A stretch of 64,000 nucleotides of DNA from Terriglobia bacterium (GTDB lineage Bacteria > Acidobacteriota > UBA6911). Location of the stretch: the NCBI GenBank assembly GCA_020072565.1, contig JAIQGI010000004.1:62001-126000 (forward strand), given 5' to 3'. Both the position numbers and the translations under genes were made by a program. The notes beneath the pieces are model-generated. The model saw only the letters and a list, made by a program, of their open reading frames with translations. It ran no database searches and was not told the DNA's origin. Shown piece after piece: positions 16,756-25,430 of the stretch (the first letter of the stretch is position 1; each line of letters opens with the position of its first letter).

Positions 16756-17043
16756 ATGGCGGAAAGCCCGGTCCGTCCGGATGCCCGCACCACAGCAGGT
16801 GTACTGGAAGAGTTCTCCGAGGTTCTCGATGTTCCCATGCGCATCACCCTCGAGGTCGGGCGCCGAAGCATGAGAGTGCGCGAAATCCTGCTGCTCAAGC
16901 CGGAATCGATTGTGGAGGTGCCCAAATCGGCCGGCGAGAACATCGACGTCTATATCAACGGAAAGCTCGTCGCATTTGGCGAAATTCTCGACATCGAAAG
17001 CAAGACGGGAGTCCGGTTGACGGACTTCTTTGTGCAAACCTAG
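16756..17043 (+). CDS. fliN: Flagellar motor switch protein FliN
   Basis: FliN forms the lower C ring with FliM and helps dock FliH. The 95-residue product is essentially one SpoA domain: LDVPMRITLEVGRRSMRVREILLLKPESIVEV, then KSAGENIDVYINGKLVAFGEIL and GVRLTDFFV. It lacks the N-terminal extension of E. coli FliN. AGGAGG lies 9 nt upstream. A second, longer FliN-family protein is encoded at 27202-28113, so the C ring may contain two types. Confidence 0.94.
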   Translation: MAESPVRPDARTTAGVLEEFSEVLDVPMRITLEVGRRSMRVREILLLKPESIVEVPKSAGENIDVYINGKLVAFGEILDIESKTGVRLTDFFVQT

Positions 17044-17056
17044 GAGGAGAGAAGTC

Positions 17057-17977
17057 ATGCATGCAGGCGTAGTGGTCCGTTTCCCGAAGCGGTCTCCGAT
17101 CTATGCAAGTCTCGGGACGCTTATCGTGATTATCGGGATGCTCATCGGCTTTCCAGCGCTGGCACAGAAAACCAAGCCCCGACCCAAGACGCCGGCCCCG
17201 GCGTCCGATGCCGCGGCGCCGACGCCGGGCGCGCAGACTTCGGCGGAGCATCCTGCGGCTGTTCCGGCAGAGTCCACGGCATCAGCCCGGGGAGAACAGG
17301 CCGGGTCTACTTCCGAGGAGCCGGCTCCACCTCGTCCGGCTCAGCGGGCTAACGCATCCCGGCCAAAACCGGCTGTTCCCGCGGTGACCAAATCGGATGC
17401 CCCTGCTTCGTCAGAGCCGGCCGTTCCAGCCCCGACAGAGCAGCCCGCGCCCGCAACTCCGCCCCTCGCGCCCCCAGCGAACACTCAGGCCGAGCCTGTG
17501 GCAACGGCGGCCCTGGCTTCTATTCCGGGCTCAGGATGGGCAGAGCTGGTCAAGACTGTCGGGGGGGTGGGCCTGGTCATATGTCTGATTCTGGCAGGCT
17601 ACCTGCTATTCCGCAGATTTGCACCACAGTATGTCGTGAAGCGTCCCAACGAACGCCTCCTGCGGCTCATAGAGACGCTTCCCCTTGGAGATAAGAGGAG
17701 CATTGTGATGATGCAGGCTGGGGCCAAAAAGTTCCTTCTGGCCAGCACTCCCGGCCACATCACGCTGCTGACGTCGCTGCCGGATGCCGCCGTGCCCGAC
17801 TCCCTCAGCCCCTCGGGGCAGGCAGAGGCCGAAGTTCCTGCACACCAGGCCGGCAATTTCCGCAACCTCTATGAACTGGAAAAGAAATCTCCTCCTGCCC
17901 GCCCCGCTGTGCGGCAGGAGCTTCCCCCTGATATTCGCGGCAAAATGCAGCAACTGCGCAAGGCGCTGGAAGGCTGA
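17057..17977 (+). CDS. fliO: FliO-like flagellar biosynthesis protein
   Basis: FliO helps assemble the FliP ring of the export gate. The 306-residue product begins with a hydrophobic segment (about 15-35, LGTLIVIIGMLIGFPALAQ) that may be a signal sequence, then a Pro/Ala-rich linker of about 130 residues, a membrane segment (about 175-193, GGVGLVICLILAGYLLF) and the FliO cytoplasmic domain (RLLRLIETLPLGDKRSIVMMQAG, KKFLLASTPGHITLL). The start at 17057 has GGAGGAGAG upstream. The position between fliN and fliP is standard; the length is well above the usual 100-200 residues because of the linker. Confidence 0.87.
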   Translation: MHAGVVVRFPKRSPIYASLGTLIVIIGMLIGFPALAQKTKPRPKTPAPASDAAAPTPGAQTSAEHPAAVPAESTASARGEQAGSTSEEPAPPRPAQRANASRPKPAVPAVTKSDAPASSEPAVPAPTEQPAPATPPLAPPANTQAEPVATAALASIPGSGWAELVKTVGGVGLVICLILAGYLLFRRFAPQYVVKRPNERLLRLIETLPLGDKRSIVMMQAGAKKFLLASTPGHITLLTSLPDAAVPDSLSPSGQAEAEVPAHQAGNFRNLYELEKKSPPARPAVRQELPPDIRGKMQQLRKALEG

Positions 17978-18031
17978 CGCGAGAGCAGCTGCCGGCGAAC
18001 CGCCGGAATCTGCCTTGACCTGGACATTGCA

Positions 18032-18793
18032 ATGAAAACAAAGGTGGCGATCCTCGTGGTTTTGGTCCTGCTTGCGCTGGCTGCTGCCGCTCATGCCGCA
18101 CCCGCGGCCCAGGACAAGAACTTCTCCGGGATCGAGCTGCGCATCGGTGGAGGATCCAATGGAAATGGCCTCACGCTGCCCCTGCAGATACTGGCCCTCC
18201 TTACCATTCTGTCACTGGTTCCTGCCATTCTTGTCTCTGTAACTTCTTTCACGCGCATCGTCATCGTTTCCCACTTCTTACGCCAGGCGCTCGGTACCCA
18301 GACCATGCCGCCCAACCAGATCATCATCGGTCTGTCGTTGTTTCTGACCTTTTTTATCATGCAGCCCGTCGGCGAAAGGATAAATCGCGAAGCCCTCCAG
18401 CCGATGATTAAAGGCCAGCTTACCGAGATGCAGGCGCTCGACCAGGCTTGCGTGCCGCTGCGTGAGTTCATGCTGCGCTATACGCGGGAGAAGGATCTGC
18501 TCCTGTTTCTGAACATTGCCAAAGAGCCCCGCCCGCAGAGGAGCCAGGACATTCCCATGCGCGTGTTGATCCCGAGCTACATGATCTCGGAGCTCAAGAC
18601 CGCTTTCCAGATCGGTTTTGTGCTTTTCATTCCGTTTCTGGTCATTGATATGGTTGTGGCATCGGTCCTGCTTTCCATGGGCATGATGCAGCTGCCTCCG
18701 GCGATGATTTCCACCCCCTTCAAGATACTGCTGTTTGTGATGGTGGATGGGTGGAACCTCGTCATCGGATCTTTAGTGAAAAGCTTTTATTAG
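18032..18793 (+). CDS. fliP: Flagellar export gate protein FliP
   Basis: FliP forms the core of the export gate with FliQ and FliR. The 253-residue product has a cleavable-type signal peptide (residues 1-22), and the family signature LQILALLTILSLVPAILVS, SFTRIVIV, LRQALGTQTMPPNQIIIGLSLFLTFF, then PSYMISELKTAFQIGF and FKILLFVMVDGWNL. Four hydrophobic segments are evident. Length and motifs are normal. fliQ follows after 12 nt. Confidence 0.96.
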   Translation: MKTKVAILVVLVLLALAAAAHAAPAAQDKNFSGIELRIGGGSNGNGLTLPLQILALLTILSLVPAILVSVTSFTRIVIVSHFLRQALGTQTMPPNQIIIGLSLFLTFFIMQPVGERINREALQPMIKGQLTEMQALDQACVPLREFMLRYTREKDLLLFLNIAKEPRPQRSQDIPMRVLIPSYMISELKTAFQIGFVLFIPFLVIDMVVASVLLSMGMMQLPPAMISTPFKILLFVMVDGWNLVIGSLVKSFY

Positions 18794-18805
18794 CCGGGAA
18801 AAAAC

Positions 18806-19075
18806 ATGAGCCAGGATCTCGTTATGAAGTTGGCCAGGGACACGCTTCAGATCACACTGTTCGTGAGCGGACCGCTATTGCTGGTGTCGCTGGTTGTGGG
18901 AGTCGCGGTGAGCATTGTCCAGGTCGTTACTTCCATTCAGGACATGACGTTGTCGCTCATTCCCAGAATGCTGGCCGTGTTCCTGGTTTTTCTCCTCCTG
19001 CTTCCCTGGGTCATGCATCTCCTGATCAGTTTTTCCGTCCAACTTCTCGGACATCTGGAAAAATTCGCACTCTAA
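18806..19075 (+). CDS. fliQ: Flagellar export gate protein FliQ
   Basis: This 89-residue protein has two membrane hairpin helices and the conserved GPLLLVSLVVGVAVSIVQVVTSIQDMTLSLIPR stretch of FliQ, the subunit that packs around the FliP/FliR core. Family length is 88-90 residues. The gap to fliR (120 nt) is unusually long for this otherwise compact operon and contains inverted repeats. Confidence 0.95.
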   Translation: MSQDLVMKLARDTLQITLFVSGPLLLVSLVVGVAVSIVQVVTSIQDMTLSLIPRMLAVFLVFLLLLPWVMHLLISFSVQLLGHLEKFAL

Positions 19076-19079
19076 AGCT

Positions 19080-19160
19080 AGTGATGAGTCATGAGTGATG
19101 CGTATTGAATAGGGTGAAGGGGTGAGAAGACCTGATACTCTGCACTTGCCACTCATCACT
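19080..19160. repeat. Inverted repeat between fliQ and fliR
   Basis: AGTGATGAGT (19080-19089) is matched by ACTCATCACT (19151-19160), and ATGAGTG (19091-19097) by CACTCAT (19150-19156). The segment interrupts a compact operon and consists largely of GTGATGAG-type words on one side and the complement on the other, like a decayed intergenic repeat. Confidence 0.4.
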
Positions 19161-19198
19161 CACAACCCTTCAAGGATCACTGACACTCGGGATGCATG

Positions 19199-19978
19199 AT
19201 GTTTTCGATTTCGTTTTCCATTCCGCAGATCATGAGCTTTGTGATCGTGTTGTTTCGGGTCGCGGGGATCATGGTCTTTGCACCGTTTTACAGCAGCAGC
19301 GCATTCCCGGCGCAGATCAAAGTAATCCTCCCCCTGATCGTGGCGCTGACGCTGGCTCCAATGGTGCCTCAGTCTTTGATTCCTTCTGAATTCGGTATGG
19401 TGCAGGTAATTGCTGCTGCGCTTGGAGAGGCGCTGATCGGAATGGTGTTGGGGCTGACTGCCTCCTTCATATTCGGCGGGCTTCAGCTCGCGGGCCAGAT
19501 CATCGGCTTCCAGCTTGGATTTTCTCTCATCAATGTCATCGACCCGCAGAGTGCGGTCGAAACCTCGGTCATCTCCATCCTGAACAACTTCATCGGCCTG
19601 ACGCTGTTTCTGCTTGTCAACGGTCACCACTGGTTTTTCCAGGCCATCAGCGAGAGCCTGCAATACCTGCCCGCGGGTGGAGTGCAGTTGAAGGGCCCGC
19701 TGGTGGAGGAGGTCCTCAGGCTCAGCGGACAGATCTTTGTCTCCGGTCTGCGGATTGCAGGACCGGTGGTGGCCGTAACCGCAATTTCCGATGTCGTCAT
19801 CGGCATGATCGGACGGGCTGCGCCGCAGATCAACATTCTCATTGTCGGCATGCCGGTAAAAACTCTGGTCGGCCTGGCCGGCTTGAGCATTGCCTTCTAC
19901 TTTCTTCCCACCTTTCTGGGTGAATCGTTTTTCCAGCTGTCGCGCGACCTGATGGGCCTCGTGCACCACATGAGGTGA
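19199..19978 (+). CDS. fliR: Flagellar export gate protein FliR
   Basis: FliR completes the FliPQR export gate. The product (259 residues; an adjacent in-frame ATG at 19196 would add one) is very hydrophobic, with about six membrane segments, and shows family features: RVAGIMVFAPFYSSSAFPAQIK, IGMVLGLTASFIFGGLQLAGQIIGFQLGFSL and NNFIGLTLFLLVNGHHWFF. A GGGA lies 6 nt before 19199. flhB begins 8 nt after the stop. Confidence 0.94.
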   Translation: MFSISFSIPQIMSFVIVLFRVAGIMVFAPFYSSSAFPAQIKVILPLIVALTLAPMVPQSLIPSEFGMVQVIAAALGEALIGMVLGLTASFIFGGLQLAGQIIGFQLGFSLINVIDPQSAVETSVISILNNFIGLTLFLLVNGHHWFFQAISESLQYLPAGGVQLKGPLVEEVLRLSGQIFVSGLRIAGPVVAVTAISDVVIGMIGRAAPQINILIVGMPVKTLVGLAGLSIAFYFLPTFLGESFFQLSRDLMGLVHHMR

Positions 19979-19986
19979 TGTGACCC

Positions 19987-21051
19987 ATGGCTCAGAGAGA
20001 CGGCAGGACAGAGAAGCCCACAATCCGGCGTTTGCAAAAGGCGCGCGAGAAGGGCCAGACCGCGCGCAGCCGCGAGGTGCCTGCTGCGGTAATTCTCATG
20101 GGCGGACTCCTCTTCCTTTCATTCGCAGGCAATCGAATGCTCCAGGATCTGCAGGGGCAACTGAGCGAATTCCTGCGGATCACCCCGCCGCCGGATTTCT
20201 CCATCACCTATGTTCGTGCCCTCGCGCACGAAGCCTTGCTGAGGATGGGCTTGCTGGTCTTGCCGCTGATGATGGTTGTCGGCGTCCTCGGTGTGGCCGC
20301 GAACCTCGTGCAGAGCGGAACGACCTTTTCCTGGCACCAACTCGGATTTCACTTCGAAAAATTGATGCCCACCAACGGACTCTCACGTATCTTCTCCAAG
20401 AACGGGGCCATGGAGCTGGTCAAGAGCCTGGCGCTGGTGATTGTGATCACGTATCTCAGCTATCAGGTTATCATGCAGTACCTCCCCCTCTACCCGCGCC
20501 TGGTTTTGATGGACGTAAAGCAGCTTCTCTACTGGACCGGCCTGATCTGCTATCAGGTCTGCCTCAGGGTCGGCATCTTTCTCTTGCTCCTGGCCATAGC
20601 CGACTACGCCTTCCAGCGATATCAGTTCCTCGAGCAACTGAAGATGACGAAACAGGAAGTCAAGGACGAGTTCAAAGAGACGGAAGGCGATCCGTTTACC
20701 CGCGGGCGCATCCGGCGCATCCAGCGGGAGATGGCGCGCAAGCGCATGATGGCTGCCGTGCCCGACGCAGACGTGGTCATTACCAATCCTACACACTACG
20801 CCGTGGCGCTCTCCTATAAACTGGAGGAGATGGAGGCGCCGCAGGTGGTCGCCAAGGGTGTCGGATTTTTGGCGATCAAAATAAAAGAATTGGCACAAAA
20901 ACACGACATTCCCATGGTCGAGAACCGCACGCTGGCCCAGACGCTGTATAAAACCGTCGAGGTTGGTGCCTACATTCCCGTTTCCCTGTACAAAGCGGTC
21001 GCTGAGATTCTGGCCTATATCTATAAGACACGCAACAAATGGCGGGGATAG
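19987..21051 (+). CDS. flhB: Flagellar export switch protein FlhB
   Basis: FlhB controls the switch from hook to filament export. The 354-residue product starts with the family N-terminus (TEKPTIRRLQKAREKGQTARSREV), has four membrane segments, and a cytoplasmic domain with the autocleavage motif NPTH at 267-270 (VVITNPTHYAVAL). Cleavage between Asn and Pro is expected. The C-terminal part (KGVGFLAIKIKELAQKHDIPMVENRTLAQTLY) is fully conserved. It closes the fliL operon; flhA is driven by its own promoter 75 nt downstream. Confidence 0.96.
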   Translation: MAQRDGRTEKPTIRRLQKAREKGQTARSREVPAAVILMGGLLFLSFAGNRMLQDLQGQLSEFLRITPPPDFSITYVRALAHEALLRMGLLVLPLMMVVGVLGVAANLVQSGTTFSWHQLGFHFEKLMPTNGLSRIFSKNGAMELVKSLALVIVITYLSYQVIMQYLPLYPRLVLMDVKQLLYWTGLICYQVCLRVGIFLLLLAIADYAFQRYQFLEQLKMTKQEVKDEFKETEGDPFTRGRIRRIQREMARKRMMAAVPDADVVITNPTHYAVALSYKLEEMEAPQVVAKGVGFLAIKIKELAQKHDIPMVENRTLAQTLYKTVEVGAYIPVSLYKAVAEILAYIYKTRNKWRG

Positions 21052-21125
21052 TCTCACCTCCCTTTCCTGAGTCTCTCCACACTCGCTCCCGTTTCCTCTC
21101 AAACAACCGGTTGATGCGGAAACCG

Positions 21126-21141
21126 TGGCATGGAAGTTGCC
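21126..21141 (+). promoter_or_regulatory. Candidate sigma54 promoter for flhA-flhF-flhG
   Basis: TGGCATGGAAGTTGCC has a good -24 and -12 element with 12-nt GG-to-GC spacing (21127 and 21139). The predicted start near 21152 gives a 30-nt leader before flhA. Confidence 0.72.
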
Positions 21142-21181
21142 TGACCTGTATCAGACCAAAGGAGTTTGAGCCCGGAGGAAC

Positions 21182-23266
21182 GTGAAGGTGACGAGCATCG
21201 CGCAGAAGCAAGACATTCCCCAACTCCTGGGCAAAGTGCATCTGGTCATCCCGATTTCGGTGATGGGAATCCTGCTGCTGATGATCTTGCCTGTGCCGCG
21301 CCTGCTTCTGGACATGCTGATCAGCCTCAACATCACCGTGTCGATCATCGTCGTGCTGGTTTCAATGTATATACTCCAGCCGGTGAATTTTTCAGTTTTT
21401 CCCTCCCTGCTTTTGATCATCACTCTGTTCCGGCTCGCGCTGAACGTGGCATCGACCCGTCTCATACTGCTCCACGGCTCGGAAGGTGAGGATGCTGCGG
21501 GCCGGGTAATCCAGGCCTTCGGCCAGTTTGTTGTCGGCGGCAACTATCTGGTCGGCATCGTAGTCTTCCTGGTTCTCATAGGTATTCAATACATAGTGAT
21601 CAATCACGGCGCCGTGCGCATCTCCGAGGTTACGGCCAGATTCACACTCGATGCCATGCCGGGCAAGCAGATGAGCATCGACGCCGATTTGAACGCGGGG
21701 CTCATCGACGAGAGGGAAGCGCGCCTACGGCGGGAGCTGATCGCCGACGAGGCCGAGTTTTATGGGGCCATGGATGGCGCCATCCGGTTTACCAGCCGTG
21801 ACGCGATCGCAAGCGGGCTGATTCTCACCATTAACATCGTGGGTGGCCTGCTCATCGGAGTCTTTCAGTTCGACATGCCTTTGGCGGACGCGGCCAGGCG
21901 TTTCACCATTTTGACCATCGGCGACGGCCTGGTCACTGCCATCCCCTCGCTGCTCATATCGGTTGCTGGGGGCATTATCACCACGCGGGCGGCCGCAGAG
22001 TCGAACCTGGGCGAAGACGTGGTCCACCAGCTGTTCAAGAATCCCGTGCCCGTGGCCATCAGCTCCGGCTTCCTGTTTTTCTTCGGGCTGATCCCGGGAT
22101 TGCCGTCTTTTCCTTTCTTCCTCCTTTCGGGACTGGCGGGGTTCATGGCTTACCGGACCAAGAGGCTCCGCGACGGTGAGCAACTCATCTTCGACAAGGA
22201 GAAGGCGGAGAAGGCAGAAGCGGACAAGCCCAAGGAGCGCATCGAACGACTCCTCAAGGTCGATCCTCTTGGCCTTGAAGTCGGCTATGCTCTGATCCGC
22301 TATGTCGACGCCAACCAGGGCGGCGACTTCCTCAATCGCATCAAATCCATCCGCAGACAGATCGCACTTGACCTGGGAGTGGTAGTGCCGCCCATCCATA
22401 TTACCGACAACCTCCAGCTCGAACCGCGCGCCTACACGATCCTGCTCAAGGGGGTTGAGATTGCCCGCGGCGAATTGCTCCCGGAGCACTGTCTGGCGAT
22501 CAATCCCGGCACGGCGCATGAGGACATCGGCGGTACGGCCACTATGGAGCCTGCGTTCGGACTCGAAGCGCGCTGGATCAAGCCTGCGGAACGCGAACGG
22601 GCCCAGCTTGCCGGCTACACGGTGGTGGATCCCACGACGGTTCTCGCGACCCATCTCTCCGAGATTATCAAGTCGCATGCACATGAACTGCTCGGTCGGC
22701 AGGAAACGAAAACGCTCCTTGATGCGGTCGCTGAAACTCATCCCAAGGTCGTTGAAGAGCTGGTGCCCAAGGTGCTTTCGATCGGAGAAGTTCAGAAAGT
22801 CCTGCAGAACCTACTTAAGGAGCGCGTCTCGATACGTGATGCTGTGAGCATTTTCGAGACGCTTGCCGATTACGCCTCGATGACCAAGAACGTCAATATC
22901 CTGACAGAGTACTGCCGGCAGGCCCTGGCGCGCTCGATCTGCAGGCAGTACCAGAATGAACAGAACGATCTGATCGTCTTCACCGTGAGCCCGGAAATCG
23001 AGAAGAGCATTGCAGATGCGATTGTGCACACGGAACAGGGCTCATATCTGGCGCTGGAGCCGCGGCTGGCCAAGGACTTCATGCAGCGCATCCGACGCAC
23101 CGTGGAGTCGGTTGCCGGCAGCAAGAATCCCATTCTGTTGTGCTCGGCAAATGTCCGCATGTATGTCCGTCAGCTGATCGAGCGCTACCTGCCGGCTGCC
23201 ACGATTCTGTCACACAACGAGATCCCGCCCAATGTCCGCGTCACTTCGGTAGGAATGGTGAGCTAG
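21182..23266 (+). CDS. flhA: Flagellar export gate protein FlhA
   Basis: FlhA is the large export-gate ring that conducts protons and docks chaperone-substrate complexes. The 694-residue product has about eight membrane segments in the first 320 residues, the conserved cytoplasmic loop (ARFTLDAMPGKQMSIDADLNAGLIDEREARLRR, the FHIPEP region) and a four-subdomain cytoplasmic part to the end (DPLGLEVGYALI, HLSEIIKSHAHELLGRQE). GTG 21182 has GGAGGAA a few bases upstream. Length is normal. flhF starts 1 nt after the stop. Confidence 0.96.
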   Translation: MKVTSIAQKQDIPQLLGKVHLVIPISVMGILLLMILPVPRLLLDMLISLNITVSIIVVLVSMYILQPVNFSVFPSLLLIITLFRLALNVASTRLILLHGSEGEDAAGRVIQAFGQFVVGGNYLVGIVVFLVLIGIQYIVINHGAVRISEVTARFTLDAMPGKQMSIDADLNAGLIDEREARLRRELIADEAEFYGAMDGAIRFTSRDAIASGLILTINIVGGLLIGVFQFDMPLADAARRFTILTIGDGLVTAIPSLLISVAGGIITTRAAAESNLGEDVVHQLFKNPVPVAISSGFLFFFGLIPGLPSFPFFLLSGLAGFMAYRTKRLRDGEQLIFDKEKAEKAEADKPKERIERLLKVDPLGLEVGYALIRYVDANQGGDFLNRIKSIRRQIALDLGVVVPPIHITDNLQLEPRAYTILLKGVEIARGELLPEHCLAINPGTAHEDIGGTATMEPAFGLEARWIKPAERERAQLAGYTVVDPTTVLATHLSEIIKSHAHELLGRQETKTLLDAVAETHPKVVEELVPKVLSIGEVQKVLQNLLKERVSIRDAVSIFETLADYASMTKNVNILTEYCRQALARSICRQYQNEQNDLIVFTVSPEIEKSIADAIVHTEQGSYLALEPRLAKDFMQRIRRTVESVAGSKNPILLCSANVRMYVRQLIERYLPAATILSHNEIPPNVRVTSVGMVS

Positions 23267-23267
23267 G

Positions 23268-24401
23268 ATGAAGATAAAGACTTTCTATGCCAGGACAATG
23301 GCAGAGGCCCTCCGAAGCGTCAAGGAAGAGTTCGGCAGCGATGGGCTGATCCTGTCCACCAAAGAGGCCCCCGCCCGGTCCTCATCATGGTTCCGCGCAA
23401 AGCCGGGTGTCGAGGTTGTGGCTGCCATCGACACTGGAAGCGATTCTGATGCCGATCTGTTCGCCCCGACTCATCAGGATGCCGCCCAGGCAGGCGCCGC
23501 GGCGCTGGAGGCTCAGCACCGGCTACCAGGGCCGAAGGTTGACAAAGAATACAGTGAAATGCGCCGTGCCTTGTACTCACTGGCTCGACCGACGATCCCT
23601 TCCGCCTCTCTGTTCTCCGATGCGGCGGCTTATGAGCTCTACCAGGCGCTGGTGACAAATGAGGTCGACGAGTGGCTGGCCTACAAACTGCTCGACGAGG
23701 CCCAGCTGAATCTTGCCCCCGAGGAACGCGGTCAGAAACCTGCCCTTGCCAAGGCCGTGACCGATGTTGCCCGGGGGCTGATTCGTACGGATGCTGCGGG
23801 CGACGGGCTGCCGTCCAGGAAAGTGGTTGCTTTTGTGGGACCCACCGGTGTCGGCAAGACCACGGCGGCGGCAAAGCTGGCTGCATGCCTCGCGCTGGAA
23901 AAAAAGAAAAAAGTCGTCTTGCTGACCACAGACACCTACCGCATCGGCGCCGTCGAGCAACTGAAGACCTATGCAGGACTCACGGGCCTGCCGTTCCGTG
24001 TTGTGGCACAGACTTCCGACCTGCCGCAAGCGATCCGCGAGCACACCCAGCGCGATTTCATCCTCATTGATACCACCGGACGCAGCCAGCGCGACCTGGC
24101 GGCGGTGCAGGACCTGATGCAACTCCTGCAGCGGTCGACTGAGATCGAGCGCCACCTCGTGCTCAGTGCGACGACCAAGCCCCTCGACATGAGAGAGATC
24201 GTCGATCGCTTCGGAGTCTGTAATCCCGACTGTTTGCTTTTTACCAAGCTGGATGAAACGTCGACCTTCGGGCCGATTTTCAACGAACTGGTCCGCACGC
24301 AGAAGCCCCTGTCCTACATTGCGGACGGCCAGCGGGTCCCCGAAGATCTCCATGCCGTGCGCGGCGATCAGATCGTGGACATCGTTCTCAACGCCCATTG
24401 A
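23268..24401 (+). CDS. flhF: Flagellar SRP-like GTPase FlhF
   Basis: FlhF is an SRP-family GTPase that places and numbers flagella, with FlhG as its activator. The 377-residue product has an N-terminal B-domain (KIKTFYARTMAEALRSVKEEFG), an N-domain helical bundle, and a G-domain with P-loop GPTGVGKTTAAAKLA (about residue 190), TTDTYRIGAVEQLKTYA, DTTGRS (G3) and TKLDET (G4). All nucleotide-binding motifs are intact. Its presence with FlhG suggests a controlled, probably polar, flagellar pattern (inference). Confidence 0.95.
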   Translation: MKIKTFYARTMAEALRSVKEEFGSDGLILSTKEAPARSSSWFRAKPGVEVVAAIDTGSDSDADLFAPTHQDAAQAGAAALEAQHRLPGPKVDKEYSEMRRALYSLARPTIPSASLFSDAAAYELYQALVTNEVDEWLAYKLLDEAQLNLAPEERGQKPALAKAVTDVARGLIRTDAAGDGLPSRKVVAFVGPTGVGKTTAAAKLAACLALEKKKKVVLLTTDTYRIGAVEQLKTYAGLTGLPFRVVAQTSDLPQAIREHTQRDFILIDTTGRSQRDLAAVQDLMQLLQRSTEIERHLVLSATTKPLDMREIVDRFGVCNPDCLLFTKLDETSTFGPIFNELVRTQKPLSYIADGQRVPEDLHAVRGDQIVDIVLNAH

Positions 24402-24414
24402 TTCGGAGCATCAC

Positions 24415-25338
24415 TTGAAGAGCATGCGCAAGCTGAATTGTCCCAGCACTACCGTGAGCAGCGAGGCAGATAAACCCGCCGCCGTGCCCGACCTGTCCCG
24501 GGGCAGACCCGCTAACCGCAGCCGACGCCCGGGCTGCCAAACCAGGATTCTGGCCGTGACCAGCGGCAAGGGCGGGGTGGGGAAGACCAACGTGGTGGCG
24601 AACCTCGCGGCCGGCCTGACCGAGATGGGGAAGCGGGTTGTGGTTTTGGATGCCGATTTCGGGCTCGCCAACATCGATGTTCTGCTGGGTCTGAACCCTC
24701 GCTTCCACCTGGGCCATGTGTTGTACGGCAAAAAGACGCTGACGGAGATCATGGTCGAAGGCCCGAACGGCATTCGAGTCATCCCGGCCAGCTCCGGGCT
24801 GCAGTGTCTGTCGGAGCTGACGCTCGAACAGAGGAACTATCTGGTGCAGAGTTTCACCGAATTGGAAGGAGATGCGGATTACCTCCTCATCGACACGGCA
24901 GCCGGCATTTCGAGCAACGTTCTCCACTTCCTGTTGGCCGCGCCCGAGGTTTTGGTGGTCAGCTCACCGGAGCCGACTGCCATCGTGGATGCTTACGCTG
25001 TCATAAAGATCATCCTGGCGGAGGAACCGGGCAAGACGATCCGGGTTCTCATCAATTCGGTTTCCGACGAAGACGAATCGCGGGATGTATTTCGCCAGAT
25101 CAACTCCGTGGTCAGGAGATTCCTGAACCGCGAGGTGATCTATATGGGACATGTCGAGCGCGATCCGCACGTGGTGAAGGCGGTCCGCAGCCAGGTTCTG
25201 GTCACAGACTCCTACCCGAGCGCCCCGGCCAGCCGGTGCTTCCGAAAGCTTGCGCATGCGATTGCCCTGCAGAGTGAATCCGCCGGGGCGGCGCAGACGT
25301 TTGTGTGGGAAAAGCTTCTCAACCATTGGATCAACTGA
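24415..25338 (+). CDS. flhG: MinD-like ATPase FlhG (FleN/YlxH)
   Basis: FlhG is a MinD/ParA-type ATPase that limits flagellar number and stimulates FlhF. The 307-residue product has the deviant Walker A SGKGGVGKTN (about 49-58), switch I DADFGLANIDVLLG, Walker B DYLLIDTAAGIS and PEPTAIVDAYAVIK. TTG 24415 has GGAG 6 nt upstream and is the best start; ATG 24424 is an in-frame alternative. It follows flhF by 13 nt and precedes fliA. Confidence 0.92.
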   Translation: MKSMRKLNCPSTTVSSEADKPAAVPDLSRGRPANRSRRPGCQTRILAVTSGKGGVGKTNVVANLAAGLTEMGKRVVVLDADFGLANIDVLLGLNPRFHLGHVLYGKKTLTEIMVEGPNGIRVIPASSGLQCLSELTLEQRNYLVQSFTELEGDADYLLIDTAAGISSNVLHFLLAAPEVLVVSSPEPTAIVDAYAVIKIILAEEPGKTIRVLINSVSDEDESRDVFRQINSVVRRFLNREVIYMGHVERDPHVVKAVRSQVLVTDSYPSAPASRCFRKLAHAIALQSESAGAAQTFVWEKLLNHWIN

Positions 25339-25430
25339 AGTCTTCTCGAATGCGGATATACGTTTCTAAACCTTGAATAGCCTGCAAGGCGGCCGATGGC
25401 GGCAACGCCTTGCCCATCAGAGGAAATGCC

